Notes under the pieces: model-generated
The model's database searches: none
The model's input: the letters and a program-made list of their open reading frames with translations, nothing else
Told to the model about the DNA's origin: nothing
Source of the DNA: Lachnospiraceae bacterium UBA7205
Lineage (GTDB): Bacteria; Bacillota; Clostridia; Lachnospirales; Lachnospiraceae
Direction: 5' to 3'
Length of the DNA: 35,813 nucleotides
Assembly: GCA_002490665.1 (NCBI GenBank)
Contig: DKUL01000040.1
Location: 1-35,813, forward strand
Position numbers and translations under genes: made by a program
Shown: in pieces, positions 7,000 to 15,453 of the stretch
Layout of the letters: the number at the start of each line of letters is the position of its first letter
Position numbering within the stretch: position 1 is the first letter of the stretch

Positions 7000-9900
7000 T
7001 CAGCTGACCACTTTTACATTTTCTTCCCCGAATAGTGCGCGGAGCCTGTCAAGGACAGCACTGTCTGCTTTTATGTTCCGATTTGGCGGCAGCGTCTTTC
7101 TCTGACGCGTTTCTTCTATATATATAACAACACTATCATTTCCCTCAGAGTCATGAATGGCATCAAGCAAAACCGGTTCCTTCTCCATGTAAGAATTCTT
7201 GTCCGGAAACTTCAGCCACACCTTTCTCGGGATTTCATCAAAGGCGGTAATGCTCTCGCAGATGAGCTTGCCGTCCCGCTCCTCCTCAACCTGCACCCTG
7301 CCCTCAATAAACACCTTATTCTCCTCGACAAGCTTTGACGAATATTTCTCATATGCATTGGGAAACACGATGACCTCAATACTGCCCACCAGATCCTCCA
7401 GCGTGAGAAATGCCATAATCTTGTCCTGTTTGGTGTACTTTATCTTCTTGTCCATAATCATGCCGCCGACGGTAGCCTTTGTGTTGTCCTCGACATGTGT
7501 CATCCCCGTTTCCTCGTCGAGATAAAAATCCGAAGTCCTTGCCGTGATGCGCTTCTCCCACAAGGACTGGTACTCCTCCATCGGATGACCGCTGACATAG
7601 AACCCCAGAACCTCTTTCTCAAAGCTGAGCAGAAGTTCCTTTTCATATTCCCCGACATTTGGCATCTTAATCTCAAGCTCCTTTTTGTCTTCCTCTGACA
7701 CAATGTCCATAAGCGACATCTGCCCTGCCATCACGCCGCGCTTGCTGTGCGTCACACTGTCAAGTATCTGTGAATAGACACTCATCAGCTGTTTCCTGGT
7801 CGCCCCGAAGCTGTCAAATGCCCCTGCCTTGATAAAATTCTCTATCGCGCGCTTGTTGATGTCGAAGCCTTGTGTCCGCTCCACAAAATCCTTTAAGTCC
7901 TGATATTTTCCGTGTTCCCTGCGCTCTTTTGTAATTCCGTCAATCACCGTTCTCCCGACACTCTTAATCGCATTCAGCGCATACCGTATCGCGCCGTTTG
8001 ACACGGAAAACCCGCGCTCGCCCTCGTTGATGTCCGGCGGGAGAATCCGGATGCCCATGCTCTTGCAGACCATGATATATTCTGACACCTTGGAGGCATT
8101 GTCAATCACCGATGTCAGGAGCGCCGCCATAAATTCCACCGGATAATAATATTTGAGGTATGCCGTCTGGTAGGCAACCACCGCATAGCATGCCGCATGG
8201 GACTTGTTAAACGCATATTTTGCAAAATCCATCATGGTTCCGTAAATCTGGTCTGCCACCGTCTCCGAAATACCGGCTGCCACACACCCCGGAACGCCCT
8301 CCTCGGAATTGCCATGCACAAAATTCTTGCGCTCCTGTTCCATGACATACGCCTTTTTCTTGCTCATCGCACGCCGCACAAGGTCGCTTCTTCCCAGTGT
8401 GTATCCGCCAAGGTCACGCACAATCTGCATGACCTGCTCCTGATAGACAATGCAGCCATAGGTGGGGGCAAGTATCGGTTCGAGCTGCGGACACGCATAA
8501 GTGACATCCGCATGGTTATTTTTTCCCCTGATATAAGCCGGGATAAAATCCATTGGTCCCGGGCGGTAAAGGGAGATTCCCGCAATCACGTCCTCAAGAT
8601 TCTGCGGTTTGAGCTCCTTCATAAAGTTTTTCATGCCCTGACTTTCCAGCTGGAACACGCCGTCCGTCTTTCCGGTTCCGAGGGAGGCAAGCACCTTTTT
8701 GTCATCGTAGTCAATGTTATCCACATCGATGTGGATTCCGGTCGTTTTTTCCACATTATCCACGGCATCCTTGATGACGGTCAGCGTGCGCAGCCCCAGA
8801 AAATCCATCTTTAACAGGCCAAGCTCCTCGATGGTGGTCATGGTAAACTGCGTCGTGATGGCTCCGTCACTTCCGCGCGAGAGCGGCACAAACTCATCTG
8901 CCGGCTTCTGGCAGATAACGACGCCTGCCGCATGCATGGAGGTATGGCGTGGAAGCCCCTCCAGTCTTTTACACATGTCAATCAGGTAATGAACCTGCTC
9001 GTCCTCCTCATAGAGCTTACGAAACTCCGGATTCATCTTCAGGGCACGCTCAATATTCACCGGAATGTTTCCCTCGCTCGGTATCATTTTGGCAATACTG
9101 TCCACATAGTTATATGGGAGGTCGAGCGCGCGTCCGACATCGCGGATGACGCCCTTTGCCGCCATTGTACCAAACGTTACAATCTGTACAACCTTATCAT
9201 GCCCATATTTTTCACTGACATAATCAATGACCTCCTGCCTGCGCTCATAGCAGAAATCAATATCGATATCAGGCATCGAAACACGCTCCGGATTCAGGAA
9301 ACGCTCGAACAGCAGGCTGTAGCGAATCGGGTCGATATTGGTGATATGCAGGCAGTACGATACAATGCTGCCTGCTGCCGAGCCACGCCCCGGTCCGACC
9401 GGTATATCGTGTTCCCTTGCCCAGTTGATGAAATCCCAGACAATCAGGAAGTAGTCGACATATCCCATTTTCCGGATGACGCCCAGCTCATAGTCAAGCT
9501 TTTCCCGGATGGTACCGTCATCCGCGGGGTAGCGCTCGTTTAACCCATCCGTACAAAGCTTGTTGAGATAGCTCCATGAATCATAGCCCTCCGGCACTTC
9601 AAATTTGGGCAGCTTCGTCACGCCAAATTCAATCTCCACATTGCACCGGTCGGCGATCAGCGCCGTATTGTCAAGCGCCTGCTGTGCATATGGGAACAGT
9701 TCGCGCATCTCCATCTCACTTTTTACGTAGTACTGTCCGCCGTCATAACGCATCCTGTCCTCGTCGGAAACTTTTTTCGCGGTCTGGATGCACAGCAGGA
9801 TGTCATGTGATTTTTCATCCTCCGCATACGTGTAATGGATATCGTTTGTCGCCACAAGCGGAATGTCCAGCTCCTTACTCATGCGCAGGAGCGCCGTGTT

Positions 9901-10458
9901 GACTGTCCGCTGCTCCGCAATCCCATGATCCTGAAGCTCGAAGAAATAGTTGCCCTTCCCGAAGCAGTTCAGGTACTTTAATGCCGTATTTTTCGCTTCC
10001 TGGTAAAGTCCCTTTACGAGAAGCCTTGGCACCTCTCCGGCAAGGCACGCCGACAGTGCAATGATGCCCTCATGGTACTTCTCAAGCACCTCCATGTCGA
10101 CACGCGGCTTGTAATAGTACCCTTCCGTAAAGCCCTTGCTCACGATTTTCATCAGGTTGGCATACCCTGTGTTGTTTTCCGCCAGCAGCACGAGATGGTG
10201 GTAGCGCTCCTCGCCGCCGCCCAGTTCCTTGTCGAAGCGCGAATTCGGCGCCACATAGACCTCGCACCCGAGAATCGGCTTGACACCGTTTGCCCTTGCC
10301 TCCTTGTAAAAATCAATCACGCCATACATGACGCCATGGTCCGTGATTGCGGCGCTGTCCATGCCAAGCTCCTTGACGCGCTTTACATATTCTTTAATTT
10401 TATTCGACCCGTCCAACAGACTGTACTCTGTGTGCACATGAAGATGTGTAAATGCCAT
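7000..10458 (-). CDS. dnaE: DNA polymerase III alpha subunit (DnaE)
   Basis: Replicative C-family polymerase, 1152 residues, full length. An N-terminal PHP domain (about 1-270) keeps its metal-binding signature: HLHVH at 5-9 and TDHG at 39-42. GPGRGSAAGS at 355-364 and PDIDIDF at 396-402 carry the polymerase palm and its catalytic aspartates. A helix-hairpin-helix region and an OB-fold (about 990-1070, GGMIMDKKIKYTK followed by LTLEDLVGSIEV) form the C-terminal part. In Firmicutes this enzyme works beside PolC, probably on lagging-strand primers and repair. GGAGG lies five bases before the ATG and a sigma-A promoter directly upstream. It is flanked by unrelated genes. Confidence 0.97.
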   Translation of the reverse strand: MAFTHLHVHTEYSLLDGSNKIKEYVKRVKELGMDSAAITDHGVMYGVIDFYKEARANGVKPILGCEVYVAPNSRFDKELGGGEERYHHLVLLAENNTGYANLMKIVSKGFTEGYYYKPRVDMEVLEKYHEGIIALSACLAGEVPRLLVKGLYQEAKNTALKYLNCFGKGNYFFELQDHGIAEQRTVNTALLRMSKELDIPLVATNDIHYTYAEDEKSHDILLCIQTAKKVSDEDRMRYDGGQYYVKSEMEMRELFPYAQQALDNTALIADRCNVEIEFGVTKLPKFEVPEGYDSWSYLNKLCTDGLNERYPADDGTIREKLDYELGVIRKMGYVDYFLIVWDFINWAREHDIPVGPGRGSAAGSIVSYCLHITNIDPIRYSLLFERFLNPERVSMPDIDIDFCYERRQEVIDYVSEKYGHDKVVQIVTFGTMAAKGVIRDVGRALDLPYNYVDSIAKMIPSEGNIPVNIERALKMNPEFRKLYEEDEQVHYLIDMCKRLEGLPRHTSMHAAGVVICQKPADEFVPLSRGSDGAITTQFTMTTIEELGLLKMDFLGLRTLTVIKDAVDNVEKTTGIHIDVDNIDYDDKKVLASLGTGKTDGVFQLESQGMKNFMKELKPQNLEDVIAGISLYRPGPMDFIPAYIRGKNNHADVTYACPQLEPILAPTYGCIVYQEQVMQIVRDLGGYTLGRSDLVRRAMSKKKAYVMEQERKNFVHGNSEEGVPGCVAAGISETVADQIYGTMMDFAKYAFNKSHAACYAVVAYQTAYLKYYYPVEFMAALLTSVIDNASKVSEYIMVCKSMGIRILPPDINEGERGFSVSNGAIRYALNAIKSVGRTVIDGITKERREHGKYQDLKDFVERTQGFDINKRAIENFIKAGAFDSFGATRKQLMSVYSQILDSVTHSKRGVMAGQMSLMDIVSEEDKKELEIKMPNVGEYEKELLLSFEKEVLGFYVSGHPMEEYQSLWEKRITARTSDFYLDEETGMTHVEDNTKATVGGMIMDKKIKYTKQDKIMAFLTLEDLVGSIEVIVFPNAYEKYSSKLVEENKVFIEGRVQVEEERDGKLICESITAFDEIPRKVWLKFPDKNSYMEKEPVLLDAIHDSEGNDSVVIYIEETRQRKTLPPNRNIKADSAVLDRLRALFGEENVKVVS

Positions 10459-10487
10459 ATTTGCCTCCGAACTATTTTATCCTTCTA

Positions 10488-10516
10488 TTTATAATATACA
10501 CGAAAATACTTTTCAA
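10488..10516 (-). promoter_or_regulatory. Predicted sigma-A promoter of dnaE
   Basis: Minus strand TTGAAA (10511-10516), 17-bp spacer, TATAAA (10488-10493), about 30 bp before the dnaE start codon. Confidence 0.55.
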
Positions 10517-10529
10517 TACAATGAAAAAT

Positions 10530-10565
10530 CAAAGCCTGCATTCCTTTGGTGAAATGCAGGCTTTG
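10530..10565 (-). terminator. Intrinsic terminator of the chemoreceptor gene
   Basis: A perfect 13-bp stem CAAAGCCTGCATT/AATGCAGGCTTTG followed on the minus strand by ATTTTTC, 15 bp after the chemoreceptor stop and just upstream of the dnaE promoter. Confidence 0.8.
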
Positions 10566-10580
10566 AAATATCCCGGTCGA

Positions 10581-13007
10581 TTATCCAAGCTGGAAAAATG
10601 TCATATCCTGTTCGAGCTGCGCGGAAATGGTCATGAGTTTCTCGGACTCCCGCAAAAGCTCCGAGATTGTATGATTCAGTTTCTGCATCGCGGATGCCGT
10701 CTCCGTCGCGGACGCCGCATTTTCCTCCGAAATGGCAGACAGGTTCAGCATAATCTCGGACACAGTATTGCGCACCTTGTTGCACTCAATGATGGCGCCC
10801 TTGATAACAGCCGTCTTGTCCCTTGACTGCGCAATGCCTTCCTTGACAATCGCAAACTGTCTCTGCGTCTCAGAAAGCTTGCTATTCTGCTCGTTTGTCG
10901 CCGTCTCCACCTCCGTCATGATGTCAAGGGTTTCCTTAAACTCACTAATCAGGTTGGATATGATGCCAAAAATGCTGTCCGCGGACTTGTTCGACTGGTC
11001 CGCCAGCTGCTGTATCTCCGATGCAACGACCGCAAAGCCCTTTCCTGCCTCGCCGGCCCTTGCCGCCTCGATGCTTGCATTCAGCGACAGCAGGTTGGTC
11101 TGATCCGCGATGGATGAAATCAGCGATGCCGCCTCCTCGATTTCCTTTACGGATTCGTTTGTCTTTGTTATCTGGCTGGCAATCTTATGGATTCCGTCCG
11201 TCATGTTTCCGTTCGACTTGCTCAGCTCGCCCAGTATCGTCACCGCCTCGTCACTTGCCTGCTTCATGTTGACGGAGGTCTCGTCAAGCTCCGCAATATC
11301 GGCATCCATCGTGTCCATCAGCTCCCCGAGGTTTACAATCTCGTTCGTGGATGTCTCCACGTCGCCCGCCTGGTTGGTCGCACCAAGTGCGATGTCCGAT
11401 ACCGCGGCATCAATATTCCCCGATGTCTCCTCGGAGCTTTTCGACATTTCTGCAAGCTCGGCACCGCTTCTCTGAAGTTCCACGCCATACTCCTTGACAT
11501 TTCCGATAACCTGCGAAAGCTTGTCAGTCATTTTATTGAGCGATCGTCCAAACACGTCGAACTCATTTCCGTCATTCGTGTCTGCCTTTATCATGATTTC
11601 TCCCTCGGTAATGTGGGAGAGTGTTCCATTAAATTTCTTGATGCTTTTTTGTACAGACGTAATCACAAACAGCGTAAGAATGACCACAAGCACTGCCCCC
11701 ACGGCAAAAACACCGTAGATTAAAGAGGACATTGTCACTTTCTGCTGGTTTGTAAGCTCCTCTATCCTGTTGCGCACCGCAGTGGTCTCCTCTGTGAGGT
11801 TCGCATTGAGCGTATTGTTTTCCGCCTTGATTGACAGGATATCCTTATCATAGGCAATAATCCCCTCAACCGCCGCAAGCTTTGCCGAAAAACCGCCTGA
11901 CAGTGCATCCGCAATCGCCTGGTCCTTCGTATACAATGGTGCGTTGGCAAGCATTGTATTCAGCAGTGCAACCATGTCATCCGGATAGCTTCCTGTATCG
12001 CTGCCCTCTGCCACAAGCTTGTTATATGTGTCAAACATGGTATTGATGTTCTTTAGCTCCGTCTCGAAATCATACTTGACATCAAACGCTGTCGCAACGC
12101 TGATTTCCGGAAGCTCCTTTTCCTCAAAAAACAAATCAAACGAAATGTTTTTATAGTCGGATACATTAATATCAGACACATCAATCCTTGTCGTGACCTC
12201 CTGCCAGTTTCCGTTCACATTCGTAAATTTTGTCTGAATATGCAGGGCATCCTTTCCATCAAATGTTCCTATTTCCACGTTCGCCAGTCCGTCGCCATAC
12301 GAACCGGAAAGCACATCCGGATTAATGTCCGCTATGGAAATCTCTGCCGAGTCAAGCTTAATATTGGTCACATACACATCACCGGTATACTCAAGGCCAT
12401 TCCCGCCAAGACGAATCATCAGAGTGTTTCTTTTGCTGATATCCGGTATCTCGTGCACATATGATGTCCTTTTAAAGTTTTTACCGCCGATGGGTTCGGA
12501 CGCAAGGGCTGCCAGCGCCGCATTATCCCATACTCCGTCAGCCCATGCGGACTCCCCTGACATCTGTGCGATTGTGGAAAACAGGGTCTCATCTCCCCCC
12601 GCATAGCCGGCGTACATACCGCTGTCACTCCGGAATCCCCTGTCTGCCAGGAGCTTATTGAGTTCCACCGTATTTGCACTCACATGCCCAATCGTTTCCG
12701 ACACACGCTGCAAATCCGCATTGTAGCTCTCTCCCTTGCTGTATGTAAGCGCATCCGCAGCCGCCTCGTTCATATATGTAAGGTTGGACTGAATCGTCTG
12801 GTAGTGGTTCAAATCCAAATCATACAGAAAAGACGTCTCCTGCGTGGTGTTTTCGTTCTGCTTGAGGTTGATATTGTTGATATCGCCCAGCACCTGGTTG
12901 CTCGCATTGTTACTGTTCATAATGTAGATGCCGACAAGCCCCAGTATGACGGTACAAATAATTGCCACCGCGCCCAGCATGATAAGCTTTGCCTTGATAC
13001 TCTTCAT
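10581..13007 (-). CDS. Methyl-accepting chemotaxis protein with large extracellular sensor
   Basis: Transmembrane chemoreceptor of 808 residues. Membrane helix one is at about 8-30 and helix two at about 427-450, leaving a 400-residue extracellular region. A HAMP-like linker follows (about 451-500), then the coiled signalling domain with the conserved hairpin tip EAARAGEAGKGFAVVA at 647-662, which contacts CheA/CheW. The sensor is not the usual four-helix bundle or dCache. Helical flanks (about 31-125 and 310-425) bracket a beta-rich insert (about 175-305) with phrases such as YKNISFDLFF that resemble a carbohydrate-binding jelly roll. AGGAGG lies before the ATG. I see no flagellar sigma promoter. 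Ligand unknown; a polysaccharide is a guess. Confidence 0.93.
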   Translation of the reverse strand: MKSIKAKLIMLGAVAIICTVILGLVGIYIMNSNNASNQVLGDINNINLKQNENTTQETSFLYDLDLNHYQTIQSNLTYMNEAAADALTYSKGESYNADLQRVSETIGHVSANTVELNKLLADRGFRSDSGMYAGYAGGDETLFSTIAQMSGESAWADGVWDNAALAALASEPIGGKNFKRTSYVHEIPDISKRNTLMIRLGGNGLEYTGDVYVTNIKLDSAEISIADINPDVLSGSYGDGLANVEIGTFDGKDALHIQTKFTNVNGNWQEVTTRIDVSDINVSDYKNISFDLFFEEKELPEISVATAFDVKYDFETELKNINTMFDTYNKLVAEGSDTGSYPDDMVALLNTMLANAPLYTKDQAIADALSGGFSAKLAAVEGIIAYDKDILSIKAENNTLNANLTEETTAVRNRIEELTNQQKVTMSSLIYGVFAVGAVLVVILTLFVITSVQKSIKKFNGTLSHITEGEIMIKADTNDGNEFDVFGRSLNKMTDKLSQVIGNVKEYGVELQRSGAELAEMSKSSEETSGNIDAAVSDIALGATNQAGDVETSTNEIVNLGELMDTMDADIAELDETSVNMKQASDEAVTILGELSKSNGNMTDGIHKIASQITKTNESVKEIEEAASLISSIADQTNLLSLNASIEAARAGEAGKGFAVVASEIQQLADQSNKSADSIFGIISNLISEFKETLDIMTEVETATNEQNSKLSETQRQFAIVKEGIAQSRDKTAVIKGAIIECNKVRNTVSEIMLNLSAISEENAASATETASAMQKLNHTISELLRESEKLMTISAQLEQDMTFFQLG

Positions 13008-13096
13008 GTTGCCCTCCTTGTTTTGTCTGAAAATTTGTATATTAAAATTATTTCATCATATTTTTCGTAAAATTAATACAATTAATTGCTTTCAAT

Positions 13097-13972
13097 TTAA
13101 ATTGTAACCGTATATTCCGCATAAAACTGTTCTGCCGGCAGCAGTTTATTGCCCCACTCGCGCTCCGACAGATCCCCCATAAAATTATCCTTGTCGCATC
13201 TTCCGTACCACGGCTCAATGCACACAAACGGGGCATTCTTTTTTGCCGGAGACCACAGCCCGAACAGCGGCGCATCAAAACGCACCGTAAGATACGGCTG
13301 TCCCTGTTTGTCACAGAGCGACACCCTGTGCGCCTGGTTATCCTCCACAATCAGCGCGTCATCATCAAAGAGATCCGCCGTGATGTTCATATATCCATTG
13401 TTCAGCACATATGCCTTCCTGCGCAACGAGAGCGCGCCGTTATTTCCGATTACATCGGAGATGATTGTATCGCTGGTGTCAAACAATATCTGATAATCCG
13501 TCTGTGCATCGCCGTCATGAATCGGGCACAGGAACGCCGGATGACCGCCTATGCTAAAATACATCTCCTTGTTCCCACAGTTTTTCACCCGCCAGGAAAT
13601 CACCACATTATTTTCATCAATCCTGTAGCCGATTTCCAGTTCAAAATCAAACGGATATTTTTCCAACGTCTCTTTCCCTGATTTCAGCACAAACACAAGC
13701 TCGTCCCCTGTCTGCCGCAGCAGTTCGAACTCCATGTCCCGCGCAAAACCGTGCTGTGACATGGGATATTCCTTCCCATCATATCTATAACAGCCGTTAT
13801 TTAAACTGCCGACTACCGGAAAAAGCACCGGCGAAGTCCTCTTCCAATATTCCGGTTTTGCATCCCACATGTACTCTCTGCCGGATTCCACATTTTTAAG
13901 TGATTTTAGCTCGGCGCCCAGCGTGTCCACACCGATGCGCAGCCGTGCATTTTCCAGACTGTATACTGCCAT
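13097..13972 (-). CDS. Aldose 1-epimerase family protein (LacX-like)
   Basis: Predicted galactose-mutarotase-fold enzyme of 291 residues acting on sugar or sugar-phosphate anomers. Family landmarks visible are the N-terminal region around RTSPVLFPVVGSL, the QHGFARDM segment, the GGHPAF motif near 162-167 and the IEPWYG motif near 253-258, which hold the substrate-binding His and Asp/Glu residues. This is the divergent subgroup often annotated LacX, whose physiological sugar is not established. GAAAGGAAGGG lies before the ATG. A sigma-A promoter is about 110 bp upstream, downstream of the structured repeat array, so it is probably transcribed alone. Confidence 0.88.
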   Translation of the reverse strand: MAVYSLENARLRIGVDTLGAELKSLKNVESGREYMWDAKPEYWKRTSPVLFPVVGSLNNGCYRYDGKEYPMSQHGFARDMEFELLRQTGDELVFVLKSGKETLEKYPFDFELEIGYRIDENNVVISWRVKNCGNKEMYFSIGGHPAFLCPIHDGDAQTDYQILFDTSDTIISDVIGNNGALSLRRKAYVLNNGYMNITADLFDDDALIVEDNQAHRVSLCDKQGQPYLTVRFDAPLFGLWSPAKKNAPFVCIEPWYGRCDKDNFMGDLSEREWGNKLLPAEQFYAEYTVTI

Positions 13973-14088
13973 TTTTCCACCCTTCCTTTCTCACGAAAAC
14001 AGCATATTTTCGCCATTTTTCGTAAACCAACAACTCATTTCCCTCACTATACAGATTTCATCTGCATCATTTTTTTCCTGTAATTTTT

Positions 14089-14117
14089 ATAGTATACCAA
14101 TCTTTTTACCACGTCAA
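14089..14117 (-). promoter_or_regulatory. Predicted sigma-A promoter of the aldose-epimerase-like gene
   Basis: Minus strand TTGACG (14112-14117), 17-bp spacer, TACTAT (14089-14094). The repeat array at 14158-14376 ends just upstream of it. Confidence 0.55.
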
Positions 14118-14157
14118 CTGCATATTATTTTTTAGCTAAAATTAGCCTATTAATTAT

Positions 14158-14376
14158 TCCGTCAGCCTGCTGACATATTTCATCTGGACGACCGTGTGCA
14201 ATCGAGTAGGGAAGAGCCATCTTCCCCTACTCGCCGCGCGCCCCATGCGCCGCCTTAGCGGCATACTTCCCCTGCATGGGGCTGCGCAATCGAGTAGGGA
14301 AACGACCTTCTCCACTACTCGTGCGCCGGGCGTCCGTCAGCTCTGCTGACATATTTCATTTGGACGCCCGTGTGCA
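14158..14376 (-). repeat. Array of five palindromic units (A-B-C-B-A)
   Basis: Plus-strand order: A4 14158-14200 (outer stem lost on its left side), B1 14203-14233 (CGAGTAGGG/CCCTACTCG stem), C 14236-14288, B2 14291-14321, A3 14323-14376. A3 has stem GGGCGTCC/GGACGCCC, apical hairpin GTCAGC/GCTGAC and bulge ATATTTCATTT. C has stem GCCCCATGC/GCATGGGGC, hairpin GCCGC/GCGGC and bulge ATACTTCCCCT. So the same plan appears with fully different but still pairing stems. Units A end GTGTGCA and unit C ends TGCGCA. With the promoter at 14089-14117 and the degV terminator this fills the 425-bp gap 13973-14397. Confidence 0.8.
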
Positions 14377-14384
14377 TAAAAAAG

Positions 14385-14415
14385 GCAGGCATGTACCTTA
14401 CGATACCCTGCCTGC
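14385..14415 (-). terminator. Intrinsic terminator of degV
   Basis: On the minus strand GCAGGCA (14415-14409) pairs with TGCCTGC (14391-14385), followed by TTTTTT at 14383-14378. The left arm lies inside the last codons of degV. The structured repeat array begins directly after the T-tract with ATGCACACG. Confidence 0.65.
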
Positions 14416-15306
14416 TTTTCTCACCACCCCAAATCCCAAGGGATATGGACCAGTGTGTACGCTTATCGTCGCACCAATCTGATATTTGGACAGCTCTGCG
14501 TCCGTGATGGCAAAGCCCTTCTCATTAAGAAACGCAACCGCCCCCTTCCGGAACGCCTCCCCCTCCTCAATGTCATAGCCATAGCCCACACAGATGCTGT
14601 AGGTCTCCGGCGTGGCATTGACTTCCTCGAGGTACTGCCACAGAAGGTCATATACTTTTTCCAGCGATTTCTTACGGCTCCTTGCCAGTCCCGACGGAAA
14701 GATTTCCCCCTCCTTGAGCGTAATCAGCGGCCGGATTCCCAGCATACTGCCCGCAAGCCCCGCAAGCTTGCCGATGCGCCCGCCATGCTTGAGATAGTCA
14801 ATATTGCCGACCGTGAAAAAAATCCTTCCGGTTCCCTTGAGCTTCTCGAGCTCCTCGACCACCGTTTCATACGCGGCACCCGCCTCGTACATTTTCGCCG
14901 CCTCGAGCACAAAAATCCCCTGCAGCACGGTATCCAGGGTGGAATCCATAACGGTTATCCGCGCGTCCGGATAATTCTCAAGAATCATTTCCCTTGCATT
15001 CATCGCCGACTGGAACGAACCGCTGAACTTCGTTGTAATACATATGCAGATGACGCCCTTTCCCGCCTCGACAATCGGCGTAAATACATCGACATAATCC
15101 TGTACAGAAGGCATCGATGACTTTGGAAACGTCGTGGGATCCGAAACCATCTGCTCATAGAAATCCCTGATTGGCATCTCGGCAATTTCTTTCCGGTAAT
15201 TTTCACTGTCAAACGAAACATAAAAAGGAACTACGTCGATATTTTTTTGTCTGCAAAGCTCTGGCGGCAAGTCACAGGATCCGTCTGTCACTATTTTGTA
15301 ATCCAT
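14398..15306 (-). CDS. DegV family fatty-acid-binding protein
   Basis: DegV proteins bind a single fatty acid and, as FakB, present it to the FakA kinase for phospholipid synthesis. The 302-residue length is typical. Motifs are DGSCDLP at 7-13, SMPSVQDY in the first third, and TTKFSGSFQSAMNAR, where the serine and threonine hold the acyl carboxylate. No fakA-like gene is in the window, so fatty acid and kinase partner are inferred from family. No strong Shine-Dalgarno is seen (GGGG about nine bases before the ATG). A sigma-A promoter lies at the end of the upstream lacI-type gene and a hairpin sits in the leader. Confidence 0.93.
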   Translation of the reverse strand: MDYKIVTDGSCDLPPELCRQKNIDVVPFYVSFDSENYRKEIAEMPIRDFYEQMVSDPTTFPKSSMPSVQDYVDVFTPIVEAGKGVICICITTKFSGSFQSAMNAREMILENYPDARITVMDSTLDTVLQGIFVLEAAKMYEAGAAYETVVEELEKLKGTGRIFFTVGNIDYLKHGGRIGKLAGLAGSMLGIRPLITLKEGEIFPSGLARSRKKSLEKVYDLLWQYLEEVNATPETYSICVGYGYDIEEGEAFRKGAVAFLNEKGFAITDAELSKYQIGATISVHTGPYPLGFGVVRKAGRVS

Positions 15307-15346
15307 TCATAAAACCCCATTTCTTTTTGTATCTTTGTCATGATAT

Positions 15347-15386
15347 TATACTCACGGCAGATTTTATTTTTTCAACCGCCAGTATA
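15347..15386 (-). repeat. ATACT/AGTAT hairpin in the degV leader
   Basis: Imperfect 10-bp stem, minus strand ATACTGGCGG with CCGTGAGTAT, between the degV promoter and start codon. It shares GCCGTGAGTAT with the element at 16501-16535 and ATACTGRCGGT with that at 34343-34377. Confidence 0.5.
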
Positions 15387-15424
15387 TTATGCCGTTTTTA
15401 TTACCACGTTATGTAGTCATTCAA

Positions 15425-15453
15425 ATTATATCACGTATTTCCTATATTGTCAT
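15425..15453 (-). promoter_or_regulatory. Predicted sigma-A promoter of degV flanked by 12-bp direct repeats
   Basis: Minus strand ATGACA (15448-15453), 17-bp spacer, perfect TATAAT (15425-15430). A 12-bp sequence, GTCATTCAAATT on the plus strand, occurs at 15416-15427 and again at 15449-15460. The copies are 33 bp apart, overlap the -10 and -35 boxes, and would lie on the same face of the helix. Confidence 0.6.

Noticed and set aside
14158..14376. CRISPR array
   Set aside because: The repeats are palindromic units of two types without uniform spacers, and no cas gene is nearby.
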